The notes: generated by a model not told the origin, from the letters alone. A stretch of 64,000 nt of DNA from Litchfieldia sinesaloumensis (GCF_900156865.1 NZ_LT732529.1:4487292-4551291); one strand, 5' to 3'; counted from the first letter of the stretch, positions 1 through 9,829 are shown. A program made the numbers and translations.

Positions 1-432
1 GAGGTATGTATTAAAACAGGACAAGGAATTTATGATGTAAGTAGTATGCTGCAGGATACTAAGGAAATGGCACTGCCTTATTTTAAAGATTTAAAAGAAG
101 AGCAAATTAAAAAGGTAGCGACGGTTGACCACTTACTCTTTAAATGGAAAGCTTATAATGTTGCTTGTGGATTTGTAAAACTAAATGAAAATAGCTTAGG
201 AGATTACATGGACTGTAACCTTGGAAGAATGCTTGAATCCTTAAATCAAACGGACCATACACACGAAACAGTACGGAAAATGTATATACCACATAAGAAT
301 GTACATGAACTTACGAAAGAAGTCATTATGGCTGTTAACAGTGGTAATAGAAATAATCTAGATCATCTCTTACAAGAGCTAGCGGAGAATACCAATGAAT
401 TCGTTGAGGAATTTAGAACAATAAAGTTTTAG
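1..432 (+). CDS. CZB-domain protein, 3' end only
   Basis: The reading frame is open from base 1, so this is the C-terminal 143 residues of a gene that starts outside the window. The internal ATG at 46 has no convincing ribosome binding site. The visible part matches the chemoreceptor zinc-binding (CZB) domain pattern: a His in the DHLLFKW segment (visible residue 44), a Cys in MDCNLGRML (residue 72) and an HxxxH pair (residues 98 and 102). This is the 3-His/1-Cys ligand set known from CZB proteins such as TlpD and DgcZ. CZB domains usually sit at the C-terminus of soluble chemoreceptors or diguanylate cyclases and sense zinc or oxidants. Which partner domain lies upstream cannot be seen. Confidence 0.7.
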   Translation, partial: EVCIKTGQGIYDVSSMLQDTKEMALPYFKDLKEEQIKKVATVDHLLFKWKAYNVACGFVKLNENSLGDYMDCNLGRMLESLNQTDHTHETVRKMYIPHKNVHELTKEVIMAVNSGNRNNLDHLLQELAENTNEFVEEFRTIKF

Positions 433-456
433 TGGTGACAATTGACTCACCAAATT

Positions 457-489
457 AAAATAGGGACACCGAAACTGTCCCTTATTTTT
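457..489 (+). terminator. Rho-independent terminator after the CZB gene
   Basis: AATAGGGACA pairs with TGTCCCTTATT around a short loop and is followed by a T-run. It lies 25 bp past the stop codon and sits between two convergent genes. Confidence 0.75.
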
Positions 490-516
490 CATATTATATT
501 TATCCTCGAGTTTAAA

Positions 517-1158
517 CTAACCTCCAACCCGATTACTTAATTCCTCTTGTTTCCTTGCGATTTTCTTATAAGCGAGATTTGCTGAAGAAAGAATCACTAG
601 ACCTAATAGGCTGATACCAAAAAAGAATCCTAATCCAGATATGTTGGCAACGGCAAAGTAAACCGCGGCAAATCCAAAAATAATAAAAAGACTAGGCATC
701 GGGTTGTAGATAGTAATTAGAAGTGCATTTTTTAAATGAGTACCTAAAGGTTGTTCAAATTCAACAAAGGAAGCTAAGGTGTAGCAAATGATAAGGAGAT
801 AAATGCAACTCATAATCAAACTTGAATAAAAAAGAAATGTAGAAATCTCATTAGAAGTAGAACTTAAAAAGCGTATATTCATATACAAAATAAAACCGAT
901 AACGCTAATAAATAATCCTAATTTATTGCTATTTAAAAATTCTTTTCTATAATAACCCCAAAAGGTCTTAAAAACAGGTGGATGATTCTTCATTAGAAAC
1001 TGTCTTAGTGTAGCTAACATTGCAATTGTAGCTGGGAAAAATCCCAATATCACAAAACCACTTAATGTAAATAGAATCCACAGGATATTTAAATATGCAA
1101 GTCTCGCCACCCATTCACAAAAGGTAAGAACTGAACTTGAAAATGCACCTAATTGCAT
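517..1158 (-). CDS. YesL-like (DUF624) membrane protein
   Basis: This 213-residue protein has the DUF624/YesL pattern: an N-terminal EWVARLAYLNILWILF membrane segment followed by GFFPATIAML, then three to four further hydrophobic helices. The start at 1158 (MQLGAF) is chosen because AAGGAGGGG lies just upstream of it. YesL-like proteins are found beside YesM/YesN two-component systems and sugar ABC importers in Bacillus and Paenibacillus, but their function is not established. The gene is divergent from the importer at 1417, and a second family member lies at 24301. A role in transporter or sensor function is inferred from context only. Confidence 0.75.
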   Translation of the reverse strand: MQLGAFSSSVLTFCEWVARLAYLNILWILFTLSGFVILGFFPATIAMLATLRQFLMKNHPPVFKTFWGYYRKEFLNSNKLGLFISVIGFILYMNIRFLSSTSNEISTFLFYSSLIMSCIYLLIICYTLASFVEFEQPLGTHLKNALLITIYNPMPSLFIIFGFAAVYFAVANISGLGFFFGISLLGLVILSSANLAYKKIARKQEELSNRVGG

Positions 1159-1343
1159 AGTACCCCTCCTTATCATAACTATATCACGTGATAGATTATA
1201 GCGTTTTTATTTTTTCTAAGAAGGTAAAAAATTTATCAAAAAGGTAAAAATAAAGCTCTAATAGTAACAAACTGTCTTGTAGTTGAAATAAGGGGTAGAA
1301 ATGTAGTAAAAATTTTGCCAATAGTGTAAAAATTATTCGTTGT

Positions 1344-1357
1344 TGAAAGCGATTTCA
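1344..1357 (+). promoter_or_regulatory. Catabolite-responsive element (cre) for CcpA
   Basis: TGAAAGCGATTTCA fits the consensus WTGNAANCGNWNNCW closely and lies about 60 bp before the importer operon. CcpA bound here would repress the operon on preferred sugars. Confidence 0.7.
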
Positions 1358-1416
1358 AATTTTATACTTAGACTACATTTAGATTACTAATCTTCAATAA
1401 GAAGAGGTGAAAGATT

Positions 1417-2379
1417 ATGAGTAGTGAAGCAAAGCTCGAGACAGAGATCGTAAAAAAAGCGAAAAATCATGTGCGAGCCAAAAAAAGAAAGAGTGGTCCT
1501 TTTAGTGGATGGAAGGAGAATCTTGCTGGATATGCATTTGTAGCACCAATGTTTATTGGTACTTCTGTATTGGTTTTATTTCCGATTCTTTCTTCGTTTG
1601 TTCTAAGTTTTACAGATTGGAATTTTGTATCTGGTTACCAGAATGCTAGATTCATAGGATTTGAGAACTTTTCCAAATTATTTACGAATGCACTGTTCAT
1701 TAAGGGTTTAATCAATAACTTTATCTTAATTTTAGCCATCCCAATTACTTTAATAGTATCTCTAGGATTGGCTGTTATTATCAATAAGTATGTCTACTTA
1801 AAGGATTTGTTTAAGGTGATTTATTTTATGCCGTTTATTTCGAGCATTGTTGCCGTAGCAGTTGTCTTTCAGGTGTTGTTCCATCCAACAAAAGGTCCAA
1901 TTAACCAATTACTCATATCGCTCGGGGTTGATAATCCACCTGCATGGATTGCAGACGTCACTTATGCCCTGCCATCTGTTATGTTAATTATGATTTGGAC
2001 AGGAATTGGATTTAATTTAATCATTTATTTGGCAGGCTTGCAGAATATCCCTAAGGAATTATATGAGGCTGCACAAATTGATGGTGCTACAGCTTGGTCC
2101 CAATTTACCAAAATTACAATTCCGTTAGTGTCACCTACAACATTCTTATTGTTTGTTACCGGTGTTATCTCAAGCTTTAAAGTATTTGATCTGATTATTG
2201 TCTTAACGAATGGTGGACCAGCAAATTCAACTATTACACCAGTTGTTTATTTATATCAGCAGGCATTTATAGAACTAAAGACAGGTTATGCTTCAGCTAT
2301 TTCATTAGTAATGTTTATCATCATACTAATTATTACCTATATCCAATTTGTTGGTCAGAAAAGATGGGTAAATTATTAA
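1417..2379 (+). CDS. Sugar ABC importer permease, MalF/UgpA type
   Basis: This is the first membrane subunit (320 residues) of a carbohydrate-uptake-1 ABC importer. It has six predicted membrane segments after a basic cytoplasmic N-terminus (about residues 1-40). The cytoplasmic EAA loop (YEAAQIDGATAWSQF, about residue 218) docks the ATPase. RBS AGAGGTGA precedes the ATG. It forms an operon with the second permease (20 bp downstream) and the binding protein. No ATPase gene is present, as is usual for Bacillus CUT1 importers that share an MsmX/MsmK-type ATPase. Nearby uronate isomerase suggests uronate-containing oligosaccharides as substrate (inference). Confidence 0.9.
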   Translation: MSSEAKLETEIVKKAKNHVRAKKRKSGPFSGWKENLAGYAFVAPMFIGTSVLVLFPILSSFVLSFTDWNFVSGYQNARFIGFENFSKLFTNALFIKGLINNFILILAIPITLIVSLGLAVIINKYVYLKDLFKVIYFMPFISSIVAVAVVFQVLFHPTKGPINQLLISLGVDNPPAWIADVTYALPSVMLIMIWTGIGFNLIIYLAGLQNIPKELYEAAQIDGATAWSQFTKITIPLVSPTTFLLFVTGVISSFKVFDLIIVLTNGGPANSTITPVVYLYQQAFIELKTGYASAISLVMFIIILIITYIQFVGQKRWVNY

Positions 2380-2398
2380 ATAGGAAGGAGCAGTACAG

Positions 2399-3232
2399 AT
2401 GGTAGCAAAATTAGATATGCGTAAATTACTCACGACAGTCATAATGATTCTACTAGGAATTGCTTTTCTAATGCCATTCTTGTGGATGATTTCTGCTTCT
2501 TTAAAAGTAGAAGAAGATGTATTGTCATTTCCGATTAAATGGATCCCAGAAACGTGGAATGTAGTTGAAAATTATAAAGAGGTCTGGACAGGCTCAATGC
2601 CATTTATACTCTTATACTGGAACTCTATTAAAGTTACTGTTCTAACTACCTTAATCTCATGTACGGTTTCATGTTTAGCAGCATATGGATTTGCCAAAAT
2701 CAATTTTAAAGGTAGGGATTTAATATTTTTAATTGTATTGGCGACCTTTATGATTCCGCCTCAAACATTGTTAGTAACACAATTTCTACTATATAGATGG
2801 GTAGGTCTTTACGATACACACACAGGTCTCATACTATTAAATAGTTTTAGTGTATTTGGTACTTTTATGCTTCGCCAATTCTATCTCGGAATTAGTAATG
2901 AAATTATTGAATCAGCAAGAATGGATGGGGCAGGTCATCTTAGAATATTTGCTTCGATTGCACTGCCTTTAGTAAGGCCGGCAATTGCAACTTATGCGAT
3001 ATTACGGTTTATCTGGACCTGGAATGACTTCCAGAATCCATTAATATTTCTTCGTTCCAAAGAGTTATATACCATTCAACTCGGTGTACAAAGTTTTTCG
3101 GATCAACATGGTAGCGTGTATTCCTTAATGATGGCAGCTTCTGTGTCGGCAATCTTACCATTATTAATTATCTTTATTATCGGACAGAAAAACGTCATTG
3201 AAGGAATTCAGCTGGGTGGGGTAAAAGGGTAA
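2399..3232 (+). CDS. Sugar ABC importer permease, MalG/UgpE type
   Basis: This is the second membrane subunit (277 residues) of the same importer. It has a typical MalG-family start (MPFLWMISASLK near residue 23), six membrane helices and an EAA loop (ESARMDGAGHLRIF, about residue 175). The start is preceded by GGAAGGAG. It lies 20 bp after the first permease and 70 bp before the lipoprotein, so all three are probably co-transcribed. The order permease, permease, binding protein differs from the yesOPQ order of B. subtilis, where the binding protein comes first. Confidence 0.9.
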   Translation: MVAKLDMRKLLTTVIMILLGIAFLMPFLWMISASLKVEEDVLSFPIKWIPETWNVVENYKEVWTGSMPFILLYWNSIKVTVLTTLISCTVSCLAAYGFAKINFKGRDLIFLIVLATFMIPPQTLLVTQFLLYRWVGLYDTHTGLILLNSFSVFGTFMLRQFYLGISNEIIESARMDGAGHLRIFASIALPLVRPAIATYAILRFIWTWNDFQNPLIFLRSKELYTIQLGVQSFSDQHGSVYSLMMAASVSAILPLLIIFIIGQKNVIEGIQLGGVKG

Positions 3233-3303
3233 AACGGTATGTACTCTTAGCTTAGATTGGGAGAGTTGATATACAAAACAAAAATTATAGGGAGGGTTTA
3301 AAG

Positions 3304-4617
3304 ATGAAAAGATGGGGGTTATTATTACTTGTTGGCTTTTTCGCAATGTTTGCTTTAGTTGCTTGTTCTGAAAAAGATGATGCTTCAACAGGTGAAGGAT
3401 CAACTGATGAAGAAGTAACGCTAAAATTTGTCCACTGGGTGAATGAAGATGTAGGGAAATGGGAAAGTGTTATCTCAAAGTACGAAGAAGCAAATCCGGG
3501 AATCAAGGTTGAGTCTATACCGCTTGTTGAAAATATGAATTCACGCGATTATTTTAAACAATTGGATTTAATGGCCTCAGCAGGAGATGATATGGATTTA
3601 ATTCTGTTTTCCAATGTAAGTGACTTAGTCAAACGTATAGACGCAGGTCTAGTTGAACCAATCAATGAATATCTAGATGCAGAGGGTATTGATATTAATA
3701 CTGTTTACAATAACACCTATCCATCCGTGGATGGTAAGTACTATGGTTTGCCAATGAAAAATGTGACCATGCTTGTGATGATGAATAAAGCACATCTTGA
3801 TGAAGCGGGCTTGGAGATTCCTACAGATTGGACATGGGATGACTATGCTGAATATGCGAAAAAGCTAACAACTGACGAACACTACGGTTCTTACTTCCAC
3901 ACATGGCATAACTTGTTTTCATCATTGAAATTGATGAGTAAATCAGAGGGAACCATGATATTAAATGAAGATGGTACTTCAAATGCAACTGATCCGATGC
4001 TTCGTGCTTCACTCGAATTACGTAATCAATTAGAAAACGTGGATAAGTCTTCTGTTCCATTTACTGAAATCTTATCTCAAAAAATGGATTATCGTCAGCA
4101 ATTCTTTAGTCAATCAGCTTCGATGATTCCTATCGGAAGTTATATGGTAACAGAATGGGGCCAATTTACACCAGAATTTGAAATTGCGTGGGCACCATGG
4201 CCAAAAAATAATGCAAGTGACGAAGGTCTAGTACCGATGAATGGAGACTTAATTTCAATCGCAAAATCCTCAAAACATAAGCAGGAGGCATATGACTTCA
4301 TGCGTTGGTTGTCAACTGAGGGTCTTCTAGAACAAGGAATTTGGATTCCGTCTTGGGCTGAAGCAGATTTTGATAGTATGTTAGAAACAGTAGTAAATGG
4401 AACTGCAAAACCTGAGGCAATTCATATGGATTCCTTGAAGTCTACTCTTTCCAAAGCAAAACCATCTAAACCAATTGCACCGCCACCATATATTACAGAA
4501 GCGGATACAGAATATACTGCAGAGGTTGAATTATATCTCCTTGGTGAGCAGGATTTAGATAAAACAATGGATAATGTAGAAAAAAGAATACAGGCACTTG
4601 TAGATGCTAACCAATAG
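3304..4617 (+). CDS. Sugar-binding lipoprotein of ABC importer
   Basis: This extracellular substrate-binding protein (437 residues) is anchored through lipobox LVAC (Cys21) after a short hydrophobic signal. It belongs to the MalE-like SBP_bac_1 family, seen in the N-terminal LKFVHWVNEDVGKWESVI and the later YYGLPMKNVTMLVMMNKAHL. GGGAGGG precedes the ATG. It completes the importer with the two upstream permeases. A hairpin immediately downstream likely limits read-through into the kinase gene, keeping the binding protein more abundant. Substrate specificity cannot be read from sequence. Context favours an acidic oligosaccharide. Confidence 0.9.
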   Translation: MKRWGLLLLVGFFAMFALVACSEKDDASTGEGSTDEEVTLKFVHWVNEDVGKWESVISKYEEANPGIKVESIPLVENMNSRDYFKQLDLMASAGDDMDLILFSNVSDLVKRIDAGLVEPINEYLDAEGIDINTVYNNTYPSVDGKYYGLPMKNVTMLVMMNKAHLDEAGLEIPTDWTWDDYAEYAKKLTTDEHYGSYFHTWHNLFSSLKLMSKSEGTMILNEDGTSNATDPMLRASLELRNQLENVDKSSVPFTEILSQKMDYRQQFFSQSASMIPIGSYMVTEWGQFTPEFEIAWAPWPKNNASDEGLVPMNGDLISIAKSSKHKQEAYDFMRWLSTEGLLEQGIWIPSWAEADFDSMLETVVNGTAKPEAIHMDSLKSTLSKAKPSKPIAPPPYITEADTEYTAEVELYLLGEQDLDKTMDNVEKRIQALVDANQ

Positions 4618-4638
4618 TTAGAATATTCATGATATAAT

Positions 4639-4668
4639 AGAGAGAAAACACTCGTTTTCTCTCTATTT
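4639..4668 (+). terminator. Hairpin terminator or attenuator before the kinase gene
   Basis: AGAGAGAAAAC pairs perfectly with GTTTTCTCTCT around a 4-nt loop and is followed by a T-rich stretch. It lies between the binding protein and the sensor kinase. Confidence 0.75.
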
Positions 4669-4693
4669 ATTTTTACTATGAAGGAGATCAGCA

Positions 4694-6490
4694 GTGAAGA
4701 GATTATGGGAAAAAGTAAACCAAATGTCCTTACGAACAAGGTTAATGATCTCAGTTATCATTTGCATATTATTACCTTGGGTTAGTACGTTTATTGTTTC
4801 AAACTACTTTACGAAAGATGTTTTAGAGCAGCGTGCCGCAGCACAATCGGAAGATGATTTAAGAATGATTGAACTAGGAATAAGGAATATTTTTGATGAT
4901 ATTATGTATACATCAAACTATATCCAATTTGATTCAAATATGAGTCAGTTACTAAAATCACACGAGCTAATTAATGCAGATTCTCCAACCATAAAACAAG
5001 AGATTGCCCTTAACTATATCCATATATCAAATGAATTATCAAGTATTACCGAATTACTAATGCCCCTCTATATTACAATTTTGTTTGAGAATGACTTATA
5101 TTACAACAACTATTCTTTAGTGAATTTTGATCCTTTACAGTTTAAGGAAACCTCATGGTTTGAGAAGGTAGAGAGCTTAAGTTTTTATGAGACCTACTGG
5201 CTAGGTGCACATGATAACTATATTCAATCAGAGAAAGATACATACCCATATTTGCTTACAATTGGGAGAAGAATACAACAAGCAAATTCATCAAATATAT
5301 ATTTAATCATAAGTTTGAAAGAAAATGAGATAAGAAGACTATTTAGTCAATATCAGATAGAAAAACGTGCTAAGTTTTATTTGACAAATAGGAATGGTGA
5401 AGTTTATTCGAGTTTAAATACAGATGAAATAGGAACCACATTACCATACGAATTAAGGGACTCTGATTATCAAATCGTTAATTTTGAAGAAGAGAAGCAT
5501 CTAATGGTCTCATACCCAGTATCCTATTCGGATTGGAGATTAGTTAGCCTTGTTCCTTATAAGGACACGATTGGATCAATCAATATGGTTACTAGAACGA
5601 CCATTCTTATTCAAGGAGGATTCTTGGTCCTGTTCTTAATTGGACTTATTATGCTCGTGCGTGAATTCACGAAACCAATTATCCGATTAAACTCTGTCAC
5701 AAAAGCGATCAAAAAGGGGGACTTATCAGCTAGGATCCAACTTTCAGGAAGTAACGACGTAGCTCAGTTAGGACATTCCTTTAATCATATGTTGGATACA
5801 ATTGAGGAAATGATTGAACAAATAAAAATACAGGAAGAGGCCAAAAGGAACGCAGAATTAGACATGCTCCAAGCTCAAATTAATCCACACTTTTTATTTA
5901 ATGTATTAAATGCAATACGCTTAAAGATTAAGATGGAGGGAAATAATGGGAGCGCTTCACTAATTTATTCATTATCCGCTTTACTGAGGATGACAATAAA
6001 TCGTAATAATGCATTTATTCCATTAGATGAAGAGATATCGATTGTAAAGCATTATGTAGAATTGATGAATTTCCGTCACCAACATGATGTAGTGCTAAAG
6101 ATTGACGTAGGTGAAATTGCATCTGCTATAAATGTGCCAAGGTTTTTCTTGCAACCTGTAATTGAAAACGCAATTATTCATGGCAATAATAATCGTAAAG
6201 AGACAATTCAAATAAGTGCCGCTGAACAGATAAACACACATTTAAAATTATACATTACAGACAATGGTAAAGGGATGGACAAGGTTACGTTAAAACAATT
6301 GCAAGAAAGGGTCTATCAGACAACTAATCAGCAATATGATAAAAATGATCAATCATTCAATGGAATTGGATTACAAAATGTCTATCAAAGGATGAAATTA
6401 GTCTATGGAGATGATTTTCATATGGGAATAGATAGTAATGAAGGTGTAGGTACGACGGTAATCTTTCATATACCAGTTCATAAGGGGTGA
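4694..6490 (+). CDS. YesM-type sensor histidine kinase
   Basis: This 598-residue membrane kinase starts at GTG with AAGGAG upstream. It has a transmembrane helix near residues 17-35, a large extracellular sensor region, a second helix near 300-320, a HAMP domain, and the His_kinase module with NPHFLFN (phospho-acceptor His near residue 398). A C-terminal ATPase follows, with HGNNN and DNGKGM motifs. This is the LytS/YesM class. Its gene overlaps the response-regulator frame, and the pair sits directly behind a sugar importer, so it probably senses the imported glycan or its bound form and controls this cluster. Confidence 0.9.
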   Translation: MKRLWEKVNQMSLRTRLMISVIICILLPWVSTFIVSNYFTKDVLEQRAAAQSEDDLRMIELGIRNIFDDIMYTSNYIQFDSNMSQLLKSHELINADSPTIKQEIALNYIHISNELSSITELLMPLYITILFENDLYYNNYSLVNFDPLQFKETSWFEKVESLSFYETYWLGAHDNYIQSEKDTYPYLLTIGRRIQQANSSNIYLIISLKENEIRRLFSQYQIEKRAKFYLTNRNGEVYSSLNTDEIGTTLPYELRDSDYQIVNFEEEKHLMVSYPVSYSDWRLVSLVPYKDTIGSINMVTRTTILIQGGFLVLFLIGLIMLVREFTKPIIRLNSVTKAIKKGDLSARIQLSGSNDVAQLGHSFNHMLDTIEEMIEQIKIQEEAKRNAELDMLQAQINPHFLFNVLNAIRLKIKMEGNNGSASLIYSLSALLRMTINRNNAFIPLDEEISIVKHYVELMNFRHQHDVVLKIDVGEIASAINVPRFFLQPVIENAIIHGNNNRKETIQISAAEQINTHLKLYITDNGKGMDKVTLKQLQERVYQTTNQQYDKNDQSFNGIGLQNVYQRMKLVYGDDFHMGIDSNEGVGTTVIFHIPVHKG

Positions 6491-6495
6491 GTCAA

Positions 6496-8118
6496 TTGTA
6501 TAAAGTGGTCTTGGTAGATGATGATGTAATCGTAATTGAGTTCTTAAAGAGATTTATTTCATGGGAGAAGTATGGTTTTAAAGTTATTGCTCACTTTCAA
6601 GATAGTACTCTTGCTTTAGACTATTTGAGGGAACATGAATATGATGTATTAGTCACGGATATAGGAATGCCTAAACTTAATGGGATTGAATTAATTGAAC
6701 AACTAAAAAGTCATAAGGAAAATGCTCATCATATTATCCTTTCTTGTCATGGCGAGTTCCAATTTGCACAACAAGCTTTAAAGTTAGAAGTCTATGATTA
6801 TATATTAAAGGAAACGATGGAAGAGGAAAGTATAACTGTACTACTTGAAAGACTTAAAGAAAAATTGGACCGTGATCAAATTATACTAAATGAGCACTTA
6901 AGAGTTTCCACGTTTTTAGAAAGAAATAATCTTACTCTTAAGTCTAAGTTAATAGAAACACTAATGAAGGAACATAATCTAGAAAAGACTGGATGGTGGA
7001 GAGAGCAGAAGGAACTTCTAGGAATCGACTTCTCATTTATGTATTATACACCGGTACTGTGCTTTATTGATCATTTTCAGGATGTAATGAAGCATTATGA
7101 AAATGAGACTTCACTTCAGTTTAGTATAAATAACCTGGTAGAAGAAGTACTAGCAAATTCTAAACAAAAAGTACAGATATTCTTCATACAAAACCAGTTC
7201 TTTATTCTTTTTCCACTGAAGGACAGGAACAGTGGAGAAGCCCAGCGCACAATAGAATCCGTTGTAAAAGAAATACATCGAAAAATTCGGGCCTTCTTAA
7301 AGGTTAGCATTACAACGGTCATCGGTTCACAAAATGAAGAGGAACAGCAATTAATAGATAACATGAGATTGTTACTTGAAAACAAAGATCAACGTTTTTA
7401 TTACCAGTATGATAGCATCCATTATTTCAGTCCAATTATGTATACAAGAGATTCAATTTTTCGAGATTATGTAGAGATAGCGCAAAAAATTAAGGAATTC
7501 TTATTAAGGGAAGAAAAAAGTGAAATTATTGAATGTATTTCACAACAATTAAGGAAAATAAAAGAAAGAAAGTATTCACCAGAATCGGTAAAAGATTGGG
7601 CAATCAAGCTGATAATTGATATTAAATTATCTTTAAATACACTAAAACATTTTGAAGCACATTCTGTAGCAATAACTGTTTCTGACCAGCTTATTCAGCA
7701 GGTGGAAACATTTGAACATATGGAATCAGTGTTACATGAAATCTTTTATATGTTTATTGAACAGATAAAATCTATTGATTTGACCAGTAGAAATGATGAT
7801 ATTATCAAGGCCCAAAAATATGTACAAACCCGTATAGGGGAGAAAATATCCTTGAAGGATGTAGCTACACATCTGCACTTGAATTCAAGTTACTTTAGTC
7901 GAATGTACAAGAAAGAAACGGGAGAAGGTTTTATCGAATATGTAACGAAAGTTAAAATGGCAAAGGCTATAGAGTTACTTAATCACTCGATAAAATCAAT
8001 TGAGCAAATTGCATTTGAGTTAGGCTTTGACAATAAAAGTTACTTTTCAAAAACATTTAAAAAGTATTATGGAATGACCCCAGGGGAATATAAATATAGA
8101 TCTTTAGAAAAGACATAA
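6496..8118 (+). CDS. YesN-type response regulator, AraC output
   Basis: This is the partner of the upstream kinase (540 residues). It has an N-terminal receiver domain with VLVDDD and the phospho-acceptor Asp in DVLVTDIGMP, a long middle region, and a C-terminal AraC-type double helix-turn-helix (about residues 435-535, including HLNSSYFSRMYKKETG and FELGFDNKSYFSKTFKK). I choose the TTG at 6496 because AAGGGGTGA lies at optimal distance. The GTG at 6487 would put the ribosome binding site too close. The long middle segment is typical of YesN proteins and may mediate dimer formation. Confidence 0.88.
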   Translation: MYKVVLVDDDVIVIEFLKRFISWEKYGFKVIAHFQDSTLALDYLREHEYDVLVTDIGMPKLNGIELIEQLKSHKENAHHIILSCHGEFQFAQQALKLEVYDYILKETMEEESITVLLERLKEKLDRDQIILNEHLRVSTFLERNNLTLKSKLIETLMKEHNLEKTGWWREQKELLGIDFSFMYYTPVLCFIDHFQDVMKHYENETSLQFSINNLVEEVLANSKQKVQIFFIQNQFFILFPLKDRNSGEAQRTIESVVKEIHRKIRAFLKVSITTVIGSQNEEEQQLIDNMRLLLENKDQRFYYQYDSIHYFSPIMYTRDSIFRDYVEIAQKIKEFLLREEKSEIIECISQQLRKIKERKYSPESVKDWAIKLIIDIKLSLNTLKHFEAHSVAITVSDQLIQQVETFEHMESVLHEIFYMFIEQIKSIDLTSRNDDIIKAQKYVQTRIGEKISLKDVATHLHLNSSYFSRMYKKETGEGFIEYVTKVKMAKAIELLNHSIKSIEQIAFELGFDNKSYFSKTFKKYYGMTPGEYKYRSLEKT

Positions 8119-8152
8119 AGGAATATGAGAGATTCGTATTCCTTTATTATTT
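8117..8152 (+). terminator. Terminator after the YesN gene
   Basis: AAAGGAATA pairs with TATTCCTTT and is followed by a T-rich tail. The stem begins inside the stop codon. Confidence 0.7.
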
Positions 8153-8184
8153 TGTATAATAATTCCATAATATCTCTATTGAAA

Positions 8185-8199
8185 ATAAAAGCGTTTTCT
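8185..8199 (+). promoter_or_regulatory. cre-like site before uxaC copy 1
   Basis: ATAAAAGCGTTTTCT matches the cre consensus with one mismatch. It lies between the YesN terminator and the uronate isomerase gene. Confidence 0.5.
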
Positions 8200-8221
8200 C
8201 TTATTATTAGTAGTAGGTAAA

Positions 8222-8244
8222 TAGTTTGTTTACTAACCGAACTA
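8222..8244 (+). promoter_or_regulatory. Candidate ROK/XylR-type operator before uxaC copy 1
   Basis: An inverted repeat has left arm TAGTTTGTTTA and right arm TAACCGAACTA. Its form (TTAGTTTG ... CAAACTAA) resembles the B. subtilis xylose operator bound by XylR. Similar sites occur at 12061, 25333, 27109 and 27173. Confidence 0.5.
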
Positions 8245-8322
8245 ATGTATAATTGTTTTAGGAATATATTAGTATACTGTTAATAATTTAGCTCATGCTA
8301 GATATTTGAAAGGATGAAGGAA

Positions 8323-9720
8323 ATGAAAACATTTATTAACGATGATTTTCTTTTGTATAATGATACTGCAAAAGAGTTGTATCATAATGTCGCGAAACAT
8401 TTACCAATTATTGACTACCATAACCATTTAAACCAAGTTGAAATCTTAGAGAACAAAAACTTCAGTAATCTAGCTGAAATCTGGCTTGGTGGCGATCATT
8501 ATAAATGGAGATTAATGAGAGCGAATGGTATAAGTGAAGATTATATTACAGGTAACAAATCAGATTATGAAAAATTCATGGCATGGTCAAAAACTGTTCC
8601 AAACACTATTGGAAATCCACTTTATCATTGGACTCATTTGGAGCTTTTACGTTACTTCGGCATCGATGATTTATTAGATGAAACAACTGCTCCAGCTATT
8701 TGGGAGGAAGCAAATAAAAAATTATCTTCACCTGAATTATCCGTACGTTCTATCTTCGATAAGTTCAATATTGAATTTGTTGGAACGACAGATGACCCTA
8801 CCGATGACTTAGCAAGTCATATTAAAATCAAGGATGAAGGCTATAAAGTTCATGTTTCTCCATCATTCCGTCCTGATAAAGGCTTAACCATTGAAAAAGA
8901 TGATTTCAGTGCGTGGGTTGAAAAATTAGGTCAAGTTACAAACCAAAACATTGAAAATTATGAAGCGTTTTTAAGTGCGCTTGCAGAACGTGTTGAATTC
9001 TTTGATCAACAAGGCTGTAAGAGCTCTGACCATGGTTTAAGTGTACTATTCTATGAAGAAGCAACGAAGGAAGAAGTATCAGCGATTTTTGCGAAAAAAC
9101 TAAAAGGTGATCAGCTTTCTGGGAAAGAGGTTGACCAATTCAAGACATATACATTGGTGACATTAGGCGAGCTTTATGCTGAAAAAGGCTGGGTAATGCA
9201 GCTTCATATCGGTGCAACTAGAAATAATAACACTCGTATGTTTAACCAATTAGGTCCTGATGCTGGATATGACTCGATTGGCGATATTATGATTGCAGAT
9301 AAATTATCTAGACTTCTAGATGCACTTGAAGTACAAAACAAACTACCAAAGACTGTTTTATATAGCTTGAACTCAAATCACAATAATGTATTAGCTGCAA
9401 TGGCTGGTAACTTCCAAAGCTCAGAAGTACCAGGAAAAGTACAATTTGGTACAGCATGGTGGTTCAATGATACATTAGATGGTATGGAAGACCAAATGAG
9501 AACACTGTCAAGTATGGGTTTAATCAGCAACTTTATTGGAATGCTGACTGATTCAAGAAGCTTCCTTTCATTCACAAGACATGAATATTTCAGAAGAATA
9601 CTATGTAATATTCTAGGAACTTGGGTGGATCAAGGAAAAGCACCTAAGGACATGGCTCTATTAGAAAAATACGTGCGGGGCATCTGCTACGAGAATGCAA
9701 AACGTTATTTTTCAATCTAA
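8323..9720 (+). CDS. uxaC: Uronate isomerase, copy 1
   Basis: This 465-residue amidohydrolase-superfamily enzyme would convert D-glucuronate to D-fructuronate, or D-galacturonate to D-tagaturonate, in the cytoplasm. The metal-binding HxH is present as YHNHL (His33, His35), and the metal Asp lies in LTDSRSF (near 410). TTDDPTD and QLHIGATRNNN are also conserved. The segment SNHNNVL replaces the PNDNY form seen in copy 2 at 28964. The start at 8323 is preferred over 8314 because AAAGGA lies 8 bp before it. It is a single-gene unit after the YesN terminator, with a cre-like site and a ROK-like operator upstream. Confidence 0.92.
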   Translation: MKTFINDDFLLYNDTAKELYHNVAKHLPIIDYHNHLNQVEILENKNFSNLAEIWLGGDHYKWRLMRANGISEDYITGNKSDYEKFMAWSKTVPNTIGNPLYHWTHLELLRYFGIDDLLDETTAPAIWEEANKKLSSPELSVRSIFDKFNIEFVGTTDDPTDDLASHIKIKDEGYKVHVSPSFRPDKGLTIEKDDFSAWVEKLGQVTNQNIENYEAFLSALAERVEFFDQQGCKSSDHGLSVLFYEEATKEEVSAIFAKKLKGDQLSGKEVDQFKTYTLVTLGELYAEKGWVMQLHIGATRNNNTRMFNQLGPDAGYDSIGDIMIADKLSRLLDALEVQNKLPKTVLYSLNSNHNNVLAAMAGNFQSSEVPGKVQFGTAWWFNDTLDGMEDQMRTLSSMGLISNFIGMLTDSRSFLSFTRHEYFRRILCNILGTWVDQGKAPKDMALLEKYVRGICYENAKRYFSI

Positions 9721-9749
9721 ATATAGTATTTAACCTTAAGATAATTGGA

Positions 9750-9795
9750 GTGGCGGTTTTTGAGAATTTTTTAAAAACTGCCATTTTCTTTTCCA
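9750..9795 (+). terminator. Terminator after uxaC copy 1
   Basis: TGGCGGTTTTT pairs with AAAAACTGCCA and is followed by TTTTCTTTT. Confidence 0.7.
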
Positions 9796-9829
9796 GGTCA
9801 TGTACAATGCTATGGAAGGAGTGTGAAGA

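Noticed and set aside
46..432. Complete small CZB protein starting at ATG 46
   Set aside because: The frame is open to the window edge and there is no ribosome binding site before 46, so it is treated as a truncated larger gene.
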